Assembly: GCA_020724545.1 (NCBI GenBank)
Contig: DYGR01000001.1
Location: 1-34,032 of the forward strand
Source: Candidatus Methanoperedens nitratireducens
GTDB lineage: Archaea; Halobacteriota; Methanosarcinia; Methanosarcinales; Methanoperedenaceae
Direction of reading: 5' to 3'
DNA: 34,032 bases
Positions 27,311-34,032 of the stretch are shown one piece after another. Within the stretch, counting starts at the first letter, position 1. Each line of letters begins with the position of its first letter. Under the pieces are notes generated by a model. It ran no database searches, had not been told where the DNA came from, and was given only the letters and a program-made list of their open reading frames with translations. Position numbers and translations under genes: made by a program.

Positions 27311-27423
27311 TATATTTTATTAGTATAAAATATATTATAATTCTAAGAAAATGGGGATAGCCAGAGAACGAGTGTAACGCTGGACTGGAGGCCTGGCATA
27401 ATGGTCTTGGAGAGTGGTAATGC
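27311..27423 (+). promoter_or_regulatory. Promoter palindrome and GC-rich leader of the trehalose gene
   Basis: A perfect inverted repeat, TATATTTTAT-4-ATAAAATATA (27311-27334), contains the probable TATA box. The expected transcript would begin near 27350, exactly where the base composition changes from very AT-rich to GC-rich. The leader of about 70 bases (27350-27423) has no ORF longer than a few codons and could be structured. GGAG (27410-27413) is the probable ribosome binding site. The remaining part of the gap after 27172 is AT-rich and shows nothing more. Confidence 0.5.
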
Positions 27424-29727
27424 ATGAGAATACTTATAGTATCGAACAGATTGCCTATTACTGTGGTGGAAAAAGAAGGCGGATTGAAATTTCGGGAGAG
27501 TGTAGGAGGCCTGGTATCGGGCTTAAGCGCATATATAGATTCATTGAAGAATTTATCATTTACTATGTCTGAGTGTATATGGATTGGCTGGCCAGGTATT
27601 ACAATTGATGACAATAATGGGATGAAAGAAGAGTTGAAGTCAAGAGCACTATCTGAATTTCACTCTTACCCTGTATTTCTTTCCAAAAAGTCTATGGAAA
27701 AATTCTATCATGGATTTTGCAATAAGATGATCTGGCCTCTTTTCCACTATTTTCCTACCTATGCTGTGTATGATGAGGATTACTGGGAATATTATAAGCA
27801 TGTGAACGAGGTGTTCTGCGATGCGATTATGGAAATAATAAGGCCGGATGATGTGGTATGGGTACACGATTATCATCTTATGCTACTTCCTAAACTTATA
27901 AGGGACAGGATGCCCAATAATCCAGTAGGATTTTTCCTTCATATCCCTTTTCCGTCCTTTGAAATATTTCGACTCCTTCCGAAGAGGTGGAAAGTTGAGA
28001 TATTAGAAGGTATCTTAGGAGCAGATCTTGTGGGATTTCATACACATGAATACACGCAGTATTTCTTAAGATGCGTACTGCGTATTTTAGGTCGTGAGCA
28101 TAATATGGGTAAGATCATCCAGAAGGATCATATTGTTAAAGCAGATACATTTCCTATGGGAATACAATTTACTAAGTTCAATAATGCTGCGAGCAGTCTG
28201 GAAGTTCAGAATAAGAAAGACATACTTAAGAATACACTGGCAGATTATAAGATCGTCCTTTCAATAGACCGGCTGGATTATACAAAGGGTCTCATCAACC
28301 GATTACAATGTTACGAACTCTTTCTTGAGAGGAATAAACAATGGCACATAAAGGTCATTCTTATCCTTGTGGTTGTTCCTTCTCGCGTAGGAGTGGAACA
28401 CTACCAGCAGATGAAGAAGGAGATAGACGAACTGGTAGGTAGAATTAATGGACGATTCGGTGACATAGAATGGACACCAATATTATACCTGTATAGGTTC
28501 TTGCCATTCAGCTCACTGGTTACCCTGTATACTGTTAGCGATGTTGCTCTGATCACGCCGTTAAGAGACGGCATGAACCTCATCGCAAAAGAATACCTTG
28601 CAGCCAGAACTGATGGAACTGGCGTTTTAATCCTCAGCGAAATGGCAGGCGCTTCAAAGGAACTTGGAGAGGCTATCATCATTAACCCGAATAATAAAGA
28701 AGAAGTAGCAGATGCCCTGTGTGTAGCACTGGGAATGCCTTATGAGGAACAGGTTAAGCGCAACCAGGTTATGCGGGACAGGCTCAGCCGCTATGACGTG
28801 GTCGGCTGGGCAGATGATTTCGTTAATAATTTGCTCCAGATCCGGGAAGAGCAGAGAAGGTATGAGGGTAGATTATTAAGAACTAATGTAATGGAGCAAA
28901 TGGTCAAAGATTTTAAAAAAGCCAAACGGGGAATTATCTTTTTAGATTATGATGGAACACTTGCCCCTTTTGCGCCAAGCCCCAGGATGGCAAAACCAGA
29001 TGAGGAAATTTTAAAGATCCTCAGGTGTCTCTCGGAAAATAGCAAAATCGATGTTGTTCTGATCAGCGGGCGGGATAAAGATACACTTCAAGACTGGTTT
29101 GGTATGCTCGATATCAACCTGGTTGCAGAGCACGGCATATGGATCATGGAGATAAACGAAGACTGGAAGATGATAAAACCATTGAGGAACGGCTGGAAAG
29201 CCCAGATTCTTCCTATACTTAAAATGTACGTGGATAGAGTACCAGGTGCCTCTATTGAGGAGAAGGATTTCTCTATTGCATGGCATTATCGTAAAGCTGA
29301 TCCTGAGCAGGGCTCACTGCGGGCAAAGGAGCTCATTGATGCCCTGGTAAATTTTACTGCCAATATAGATGTTCAGGTACTGCAGGGAAGTAAAGTAGTT
29401 GAGATCAGAAATGCAGGTGTGAACAAAGGCAATGCCGGGCTGTATTGGATCTCAAAAAATAACTGTGATTTTATACTGGGGATAGGCGATGATCTGACTG
29501 ATGAGGACCTGTTCAGGGCACTTCCTGAGTCAGCCTACTCAATCAAAGTTGGAATGTCTCAATCCTGTGCCAGATTTAATGTGCACAACCACATGGAAGT
29601 TCTGGAGCTGCTTGAGCTACTTGCTAAAACCTCACAGCGTGGGGGCGCAGGGGTAGCGGAAGCCCAGAGCTTTAGCGACGGGAGGAAGCGTACCCCGCCT
29701 CCCAGTCGTAATCTATATATCCATTGA
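27424..29727 (+). CDS. Fused trehalose-6-phosphate synthase/phosphatase with IS-derived tail
   Basis: This bifunctional enzyme makes trehalose-6-phosphate from UDP-glucose and glucose-6-phosphate, then removes the phosphate; trehalose is an osmolyte and stress protectant. The GT20 synthase (1 to about 480) shows SNRLPI, GGLVSGL, VWVHDYHLMLLP, FFLHIPFPSFEIFRLLP, DRLDYTKG and PLRDGMNLIAKEY. The HAD phosphatase follows with FLDYDGT (506-512, nucleophile D508), LISGRDKD, AEHGIW and GIGDDLTDEDLF. All catalytic motifs are intact. From residue 736 on, the 32-residue tail (SQRGGAGVAEAQSF and onward) is not enzyme-like and is encoded by the left end of the TnpB element inserted at about 29630. Removing the element restores a short natural end (LLAKTDKA). 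The enzyme is probably still active, because the tail follows the last helix. Confidence 0.95.
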   Translation: MRILIVSNRLPITVVEKEGGLKFRESVGGLVSGLSAYIDSLKNLSFTMSECIWIGWPGITIDDNNGMKEELKSRALSEFHSYPVFLSKKSMEKFYHGFCNKMIWPLFHYFPTYAVYDEDYWEYYKHVNEVFCDAIMEIIRPDDVVWVHDYHLMLLPKLIRDRMPNNPVGFFLHIPFPSFEIFRLLPKRWKVEILEGILGADLVGFHTHEYTQYFLRCVLRILGREHNMGKIIQKDHIVKADTFPMGIQFTKFNNAASSLEVQNKKDILKNTLADYKIVLSIDRLDYTKGLINRLQCYELFLERNKQWHIKVILILVVVPSRVGVEHYQQMKKEIDELVGRINGRFGDIEWTPILYLYRFLPFSSLVTLYTVSDVALITPLRDGMNLIAKEYLAARTDGTGVLILSEMAGASKELGEAIIINPNNKEEVADALCVALGMPYEEQVKRNQVMRDRLSRYDVVGWADDFVNNLLQIREEQRRYEGRLLRTNVMEQMVKDFKKAKRGIIFLDYDGTLAPFAPSPRMAKPDEEILKILRCLSENSKIDVVLISGRDKDTLQDWFGMLDINLVAEHGIWIMEINEDWKMIKPLRNGWKAQILPILKMYVDRVPGASIEEKDFSIAWHYRKADPEQGSLRAKELIDALVNFTANIDVQVLQGSKVVEIRNAGVNKGNAGLYWISKNNCDFILGIGDDLTDEDLFRALPESAYSIKVGMSQSCARFNVHNHMEVLELLELLAKTSQRGGAGVAEAQSFSDGRKRTPPPSRNLYIH

Positions 29728-29744
29728 ACGCTATTATCAATACT

Positions 29745-30708
29745 ATGTTGCAGACGCTGATGGTTAAACTTGATACCTCTGAAGAACAACATCATGCTCT
29801 TCTTGAAACCATGCATAGATTCAATGAAGCCTGCAACTACATTTCCAGTATTGCTTTTGAAAGGAAAACTGCCAATAAGATTGAACTTCAAAAGATTGTC
29901 TATTATGATGTTCGAGATAAGTTCAAGCTCTCTGCTCAGCTTGTTATACGTGCAATCGCTAAGGTTGCTGAAGCGTACAAGAGAGATAGATCTATCAAGC
30001 CCGAATTTAGACCTGACGGAGCTATTGTCTATGATCAGCGCATCCTTTCCTGGAAGGGTCTTGAAGCAGTTTCTATCCTGGCACTCAAAGGGAGGCTTAA
30101 GATCCCTATCAGGATTGGAGAATATCAGGAAGTTAGACTGAACAGGGTCAGAGGTCAGGCTGACCTGATCTATCGTGATGGAGTATTCTATCTTGCTGTT
30201 GTCGTGGATGCTCCAGAACCCTCCAAGCTTGATGCTGTTGGTGCTCTTGGCGTTGATCTTGGCATCGTTAACCTTGCTACAGACAGTGATGGAACCACTT
30301 ATAGCGGTGCTAAAGTCGAAGCTACCAGAGAAAGATATGCTAAACTTAGAACTAATCTCCAGAAAGCTAAGAAGCAGACATACTTCCTGGGCATTCGGAC
30401 AGTTGAGGAGTTTCATTGAGTACAAGGCCATCCTTGCTGGTGTGCCTGTTGTATTCGTTGATCCCAGAAATACTTCCAGTACCTGTCCTGAATGTGGATA
30501 TATTGATAAGTTGAACAGACCTAGCAGAGACGTTTTCAAGTGCATCCAGTGTGGGCATACTGGCTCTGCTGATCATATTGCAGCAATTAATATTGCTTCC
30601 AGGGCTGCCATTGTCAACCAGCCTATTGTAGCGTGTAATGAAGTCGAAGCCGATATTGGAATTGAGACTGAACATAGTTACAAGCTTCACAGCTTTAGCG
30701 TGAGGTAG
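29745..30708 (+). pseudogene. tnpB: TnpB RNA-guided nuclease, internally deleted and frameshifted
   Basis: TnpB is an RNA-guided DNA endonuclease related to Cas12. The first frame runs from the ATG at 29745 (MLQTLMVKLDTSEEQ) through the RuvC-I motif GVDLGIVNLATDSDG, and reaches RERYAKLRTNLQ. The continuing homology is then in the next frame: KLRSRHTSWAFGQLRSFIEY, the zinc finger (CPECG and CIQCG) and the RuvC-III Asp in GSADHIAAINIA. The stretch that normally lies between (about 60-70 residues, including the RuvC-II Glu) is gone. The deletion also causes a shift, with a TGA at 30417-30419 in the first frame. The gene product is thus almost surely inactive. Confidence 0.88.
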
Positions 30709-30713
30709 TTGAC
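30684..30713 (+). ncRNA. Right end of TnpB element / possible omega-RNA scaffold end
   Basis: CTTCAC and GTGAGG flank the AGCTTTAGC loop (30684-30706), followed by TAGTTGAC. In TnpB elements the right end is transcribed as the guide RNA scaffold, and the next bases outside would be the guide. Here the guide would begin with TGATAAAGCC (30714 on), the end of the trehalose/glycosyltransferase junction. With TnpB broken, the RNA has no known partner in this window. Confidence 0.4.
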
Positions 30714-31405
30714 TGATAAAGCCTAATCCGCAGCAAAGATAAAAACATCATACTTGAGTATTTCAGGCTGAATGTTGAGCCTTCCTTATGTTTCCAGGTA
30801 ATGGGGACTTCTTTGATCTTAAAATCTGCATTTTTTATTCTCCACAGAAGTTCCACGTCAAACTCAAATCCTCTTGTTTTAAATACAGGAAGCAGCGGAT
30901 CAAGGACTTCTCTTTTAAATACTTTGGCGCCGCATTGTGTGTCCATGATATCAAGGCCAAACAGCAGGTTTACCAGGATATTAAACACCCTGCTTGAAAT
31001 CCTTCGCTTCAAGGGCTGGTTAACAGAGATCTGTGCCCCTTTTACCCGCCGTGATGCTATGGCGCAATCAGTGCCATCTACATCTAAAGCATCGATTAAT
31101 CTCCCGAACTCCCCTGGAGAGACTGCTTCATCTGAGTCAACAAATCCTACCACTTCTCCACAGGATTCTCTGAGCCCCTGAAGTATAGCTCCGCCTTTTC
31201 CCTGCCTCTCAGAGAACTCAAGCAGCTTTATGCGCGGATTATCTGCCATCATGCTCTGAACAATCCGTGGTGTGTTATCATCTCCATCGCATACAACTAT
31301 AAGCTCATAGTCATACTTTTTATCAAGGAAAACAGAGTATGAACTAATGACTTTATTAATCCTTTTTTCTTCATTATATGCGGGAATGATCAGGGATAGT
31401 TTCAT
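30695..31405 (-). CDS. Family 2 glycosyltransferase (dolichyl-phosphate sugar synthase-like)
   Basis: The 236-aa cytoplasmic GT-A enzyme starts with LSLIIPAYNEEKRI and has VVCDGDDNTP, ERQGKGGAI, the DXD-type GFVDSDEAVSP, and DTQCGAKVFKRE followed by GFEFDVELLW. These are typical of DPM1/dolichyl-phosphate glucose-type synthases that charge a lipid carrier for protein N-glycosylation or envelope sugars. No C-terminal membrane segments are present. The last residues (STTSR) are encoded by the right end of the TnpB element; without it the protein would end RIRLYQF. The promoter has a repeated TATA-like stretch at about 31449-31467. Confidence 0.92.
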   Translation of the reverse strand: MKLSLIIPAYNEEKRINKVISSYSVFLDKKYDYELIVVCDGDDNTPRIVQSMMADNPRIKLLEFSERQGKGGAILQGLRESCGEVVGFVDSDEAVSPGEFGRLIDALDVDGTDCAIASRRVKGAQISVNQPLKRRISSRVFNILVNLLFGLDIMDTQCGAKVFKREVLDPLLPVFKTRGFEFDVELLWRIKNADFKIKEVPITWKHKEGSTFSLKYSSMMFLSLLRIRLYQSTTSR

Positions 31406-31505
31406 GTTAACCAGTCTGAATAATTTTTGGCAGTAATTAATGCACTGCTATATATAGCTATATATTTGCCGATTTATAGTCTGCTGCATAACAATCAATA
31501 AAATA

Positions 31506-31647
31506 TTAACCGCAGATAAGCCGAAACTTCGGCTTGCGCAGTGTTGGGGTATGCTTCGCATACCCCTCGTTTGATAAACCTTTCCTAAAGGTTTACGCGG
31601 ATCAAGGGTTGCGCCCCTTGAGGACGCACACACATATTGCTTCGCAA
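31506..31647. repeat. String of five regularly spaced hairpins
   Basis: After the TTAACCGCAGAT introduction, five inverted repeats follow: 31518-31535 (AAGCCGAA-2-TTCGGCTT), 31546-31566 (GGGGTATGC-3-GCATACCCC), 31575-31595 (TAAACCTTT-3-AAAGGTTTA), 31603-31620 (CAAGGG-6-CCCTTG) and 31637-31647 (TTGC-3-GCAA). The first four start 28, 29 and 28 bases apart. Arms are perfect though sequences differ, so this is a structural rather than a sequence repeat. No CRISPR-like identity exists. The remaining bases of the 31406-31788 gap hold only the glycosyltransferase promoter and AT-rich sequence. Confidence 0.75.
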
Positions 31648-31788
31648 GTTCCACTCTCTATACTTAATTAACTGACCTCTTGTTATTTATAAGTGACTCT
31701 CTCCTACGATTAACTTTCCTGGAGGTTACATCAGTGTGATAAACTACAGGGTCGTATTTATTTAACCTGCATATCTGACTGCCATGAT

Positions 31789-32427
31789 CTAGCCACTTTT
31801 CAAAAACACTTTACCTGTGAATGATACAGTTATCTCTTTGATCTTACCTTTCTGCGCAATGTGAACAGCATCCATATTAGCAAGCCTGCTGATGAAGCGC
31901 GAAATGGTACTTTCAGAAAGGTATGTCCGTTCTGCTATCTCTGTTATCGTTGTGGGCTGGTTTTCGTATATGTCCGATAAGATGTGCTTTGTTCTCTCAT
32001 CTAAAACACCGGTTATCCCGGGGAGTATGATCTCACGCGCCACTCTATCCATATCGCTGAACGTGACCGCCTTTTTCACTTTATCCGCTCTTATAAGGCA
32101 GGCAACTACAAAAGGAACGAGGATCTCGCGCGGACCGCCGGACATATTAGCTATTATCTCACCATCAGAAGATCCGATCAGATCGATCAACCTGAGGACG
32201 CACTCCTCAAAGTCTTTGTGAGGAATGCGGTAAATTTCAACTTTGATACCGCTGGTTATCTTATCTGTGAAATTTTGAATCTCATTTAGCGCGTTTTCCG
32301 CTCTTTTATCATTCTCTTCTTCAGGCCGTATAAGTACCAGCCGATCGCCCGTCTCTATACCATATTTGACTATTAAGGAGATGATCTGCGAAATATCGAA
32401 TCCGACCGTTGAGATGTAGGTTTTCAT
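31789..32427 (-). CDS. csa3: Csa3-type CARF/winged-helix CRISPR regulator
   Basis: Csa3 proteins sense cyclic oligonucleotide-type ligands by a CARF domain and control cas genes or spacer uptake. The 212-aa protein has a Rossmann-like CARF domain (1 to about 130; KTYISTVGFD start and the ligand-site motif NMSGGPRE at 94-101). A C-terminal winged helix follows (about 150-212; TTITEIAERTYLSESTISRF). It is divergent from cas6, with a 139-base intergenic region that holds two palindromes with a shared half-site. It most likely regulates the adjacent type I-D-like operon and itself. Confidence 0.9.
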   Translation of the reverse strand: MKTYISTVGFDISQIISLIVKYGIETGDRLVLIRPEEENDKRAENALNEIQNFTDKITSGIKVEIYRIPHKDFEECVLRLIDLIGSSDGEIIANMSGGPREILVPFVVACLIRADKVKKAVTFSDMDRVAREIILPGITGVLDERTKHILSDIYENQPTTITEIAERTYLSESTISRFISRLANMDAVHIAQKGKIKEITVSFTGKVFLKSG

Positions 32428-32437
32428 TCGATCAAAT

Positions 32438-32510
32438 TATGCATCCATTGCATATCAAACTTTATACCTCATATTCGTGCAATTCAGATCTAATTATGCA
32501 TAGTTATGCA
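32438..32510. promoter_or_regulatory. Putative Csa3 operator: two palindromes with the TATGCA half-site
   Basis: Site 1 is TATGCA-5-TGCATA (32438-32454). Site 2 is TGCATA-2-TATGCA (32497-32510), overlapped on its left by another TATGCA (32495-32500). The five half-sites flank the csa3 TATA box and lie upstream of the cas6 TATA box, as expected for coordinated control of both promoters. Confidence 0.6.
32460..32467 (-). promoter_or_regulatory. csa3 TATA box
   Basis: GTATAAAG on the minus strand lies about 33-40 bases before the csa3 ATG and follows a purine-rich GAG that fits the TFB recognition element. It predicts a very short leader. It lies between the two palindromes. Confidence 0.5.
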
Positions 32511-32531
32511 ACTATTTCAATATAAAGAAAC

Positions 32532-32543
32532 GTTTATATATAA
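32532..32543 (+). promoter_or_regulatory. cas6 TATA box, leaderless start
   Basis: GTTTATATATAA is centred about 29 bases before the ATG at 32567. The expected transcription start falls within a few bases of this ATG, pointing to a leaderless mRNA. No Shine-Dalgarno is present. This decides against the in-frame TTG at 32558. Confidence 0.6.
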
Positions 32544-32566
32544 GTTTTTCCATAGAGTTGATCTGC

Positions 32567-33415
32567 ATGGTGCAAAAAATAACGATAACCACAAGGCCTG
32601 TATCCACGTTCGATATCCCTGCAAGCGAGGGATACAGGCTGTACTCATCTCTCCTGTTGTGCATGAAGGAGGCGGATGAAGAAGCAAGCCGACTTGTGCA
32701 CGACTCGGAGGGAAGTTCCATTCACTTAAGCGGGCTCAAAGGCAGGTTCTTCAGGAGCGACCGCCCGAAGTTCAAGAGGATAGCACCAGGTGAGCGGTAT
32801 ATATTCCATATAGGCGTGGCAGACCCGGCTGAGACGAGGATATTCCAGGCCATGGTAAAACCTATCATTTTTGATAGAAAGAACCTGAACCTTGAGAGCG
32901 GTGAACTTATGATCGAAGATTTTACGAGTTCAACCAGGACTTTCAATGAGATCTTTGAATCCGTGTCTGAATACACCAGGCCAGCTATCTGTTTTAATTT
33001 TTTAAGCCCGGCCTGCATTCAGTACAGGAACAGTGAGGTGACAGAGATGTTCCCTCACAGGCTGGCGGTCTTCAGGTCGCTTCAGTCAAAATGGAACAGC
33101 GTGTGCCCTGAAGAGATGAAACTTGCGCTCACGGATGATGATATTGAGCGGTACCTGGTCGAAAGACCGGATGCAAAGACATACAGGACGCATGCCGTGA
33201 TGGTGAACACGGTGTTCGATGAAAATAAAGGCCATCCCCGCCCGATCTTCAAACAGGGTTTCACAGGAAGATGCACGTACACACTCACAAGGGATGCGCC
33301 TGTATCGGTCAAGAACGCCGTCCTCATCCTGGCGCAGTTTGCAGAGTACAGCGGGGTGGGAAGCGCTGTAGGACGGGGATGCGGGTGGGTTGAGGTGAGG
33401 GTGGAGGAGGTGTAA
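32567..33415 (+). CDS. cas6: Cas6 CRISPR RNA-processing endoribonuclease
   Basis: Cas6 cuts pre-crRNA within the repeats and often stays bound to the crRNA 3' end. The 282-aa protein has the RAMP-type fold: the N-terminal ferredoxin-like half begins ITITTRPVSTFDIPASEGYR, and the C-terminal half holds the glycine-rich loop signature GVGSAVGRGCGWVEV just before the end. The catalytic His cannot be assigned with certainty from sequence. I start at the ATG at 32567 because of the TATA spacing. The gene is followed three bases later by cas10d, showing that this Cas6 belongs to the type I-D-like operon. Confidence 0.9.
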   Translation: MVQKITITTRPVSTFDIPASEGYRLYSSLLLCMKEADEEASRLVHDSEGSSIHLSGLKGRFFRSDRPKFKRIAPGERYIFHIGVADPAETRIFQAMVKPIIFDRKNLNLESGELMIEDFTSSTRTFNEIFESVSEYTRPAICFNFLSPACIQYRNSEVTEMFPHRLAVFRSLQSKWNSVCPEEMKLALTDDDIERYLVERPDAKTYRTHAVMVNTVFDENKGHPRPIFKQGFTGRCTYTLTRDAPVSVKNAVLILAQFAEYSGVGSAVGRGCGWVEVRVEEV

Positions 33416-33418
33416 AAA

Positions 33419-34032
33419 ATGGTATCAGATGCCTTACAAGATGAATTAAGAGATAGGAATAGAAGAAAACAAATTTTATCGGGTACAGTAGAAGCAGCAC
33501 CGATAAATAAAAATATAGAACTCTTTGAGGAATATCTACAAAAAGTCGATATTAATCTTGTCAAAAGAGGTATGGGATTTAAACCTGCAAAAAGTGTTGA
33601 ATTCGGAAAAACAGACCAGAGTATGCTGAATCATTTACGAAACGGAATTCTATTCTTGCTGCGGTTCAATGATGCACTTAAAAGATTTAATATAGCATCT
33701 CTAGATGAACGCGGACTTCGCGAATGCATGGCGCTTTTTACACTTCATGAATTGCACAAACTCGAATTCGAAGAATTCAAAGACGAGGATGGTAATCATG
33801 AAATTGAGAAAGCAAATTCTGCTGAAAAGGAATTTGAAATTCCGATTGATGTCATCAAACGATTTATAAAAGATTTTGGAGTTCGAGATTTTGCACCGGA
33901 ACTGGCGGACGATGATTATTATTCGGTAGCCGTAGCACTACATAAAAGCCGTTTTTCCCGCTCTGGAGCGCGTACATCCCGTTTTATGGACTACGAACCT
34001 TTTCTGTATTTGATGGATAACATGGCAAGCTG
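33419..34032 (+). CDS. cas10d: Cas10d (Csc3), N-terminal part, runs off the window
   Basis: Only the first 204 codons are present; the frame stays open to the edge. Cas10d is the large subunit of type I-D Cascade and carries an N-terminal HD-type nuclease domain in place of Cas3. Visible here are the DQSMLNHLRNGI segment (H72) and MALFTLHELHKLEFEEF (H110, E111, H113, K114). These match the first His and the second His-Asp pair of the Cas10d HD domain, but with Glu in place of Asp. It starts three bases after the cas6 stop codon. The assignment rests on these motifs and on the cas6/csa3 context. Subtype I-D is probable but needs the genes beyond the edge (csc1, csc2, cas3'). Confidence 0.78.
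   Translation, partial: MVSDALQDELRDRNRRKQILSGTVEAAPINKNIELFEEYLQKVDINLVKRGMGFKPAKSVEFGKTDQSMLNHLRNGILFLLRFNDALKRFNIASLDERGLRECMALFTLHELHKLEFEEFKDEDGNHEIEKANSAEKEFEIPIDVIKRFIKDFGVRDFAPELADDDYYSVAVALHKSRFSRSGARTSRFMDYEPFLYLMDNMAS

Larger units (their letters stand above)
29631..30713 (+). mobile_element. TnpB-only IS200/IS605-type (IS1341-like) element, decayed
   Basis: About 1.08 kb between the ends of two convergent genes. Both ends contain a related hairpin-type sequence with an AGCTTTAGCG core: left at 29671-29696 (CCCAGAGCTTTAGCGACGGG) and right at 30684-30706 (CTTCACAGCTTTAGCGTGAGG). The right end resembles the 3' end of TnpB elements that also forms the guide (omega) RNA scaffold. No tnpA is present. 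Boundaries are inferred from reading frames: joining 29630 to 30714 gives both flanking genes natural stop codons. No target duplication is seen, as expected for this family. Confidence 0.75.

Noticed and set aside
29559..30545. Long minus-strand open frame across the TnpB element
   Set aside because: The opposite strand carries clear TnpB motifs (RuvC-I, zinc finger); the minus product is Ser-rich shadow sequence.
31506..31647. Possible CRISPR array because of the 28-29-base period near cas genes
   Set aside because: The periodic units are different palindromes, not identical repeats separated by spacers.
31448..31654. Minus-strand 68-aa frame across the hairpin string
   Set aside because: It consists of translated palindromic repeats and lacks a convincing ribosome binding site or protein-like pattern.

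Overview
This is archaeal DNA. Supporting genes are a group II chaperonin (thermosome), sn-glycerol-1-phosphate dehydrogenase (archaeal lipid backbone), RtcB with archease, DUF63 and UPF0179 proteins, and TATA-box promoters. An mcrD gene and a very large heterodisulfide-reductase-type operon place it among archaea that carry methyl-coenzyme M reductase: a methanogen, an ANME-type methanotroph or a related alkane oxidiser. A Methanosarcinales/ANME-like lineage is my inference. The window carries no 16S rRNA gene or mcrA to settle it.

Layout. 1-2320: repeat hairpin, a hypothetical gene, and the thermosome. 2427-6082: bacterial-type grpE-dnaK-dnaJ operon. 6093-7985 (minus): archease-rtcB RNA-ligase operon. 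8144-9165: two CBS-pair proteins. 9183-10641 (minus): SpoIIM-like and DUF63 membrane proteins. 10653-13475: egsA, UPF0179 and hisD. 13556-13720 (minus): a rubredoxin too short for most ORF callers. 13801-14092: remnants of a transposase and of a type I restriction subunit.

14087-25421 (minus) is the metabolic core: ten genes with overlapping or nearly overlapping ends. In transcription order they are hdrD-like, hdrC, hdrB, a double (fused) hdrA, mvhD, a second hdrA, a second mvhD, an F420-type fdhB, a short fdhA-like molybdopterin protein without a visible catalytic Cys/Sec, and a Lys/Glu/Ala-rich protein. Together they look like a cytoplasmic flavin-based electron bifurcating/confurcating machine linking F420, ferredoxin and disulfide (CoM-S-S-CoB-like) chemistry. 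mcrD and a small ORF lie just upstream, on the same strand.

26446-27172: two divergent small winged-helix genes around a triple 11-bp repeat. 27424-29727: fused trehalose-6-phosphate synthase/phosphatase. A decayed TnpB-only IS200/IS605-type element (about 29631-30713) sits between this gene and a convergent glycosyltransferase, and has rewritten the C-termini of both. 31518-31647 is a string of regularly spaced hairpins. From 31789 to the right edge is the start of a type I-D-like CRISPR-Cas locus: csa3 (minus), cas6 (plus) and a truncated cas10d. The csa3/cas6 intergenic region carries two palindromes sharing one 6-bp half-site. No CRISPR array, rRNA or tRNA gene was seen.
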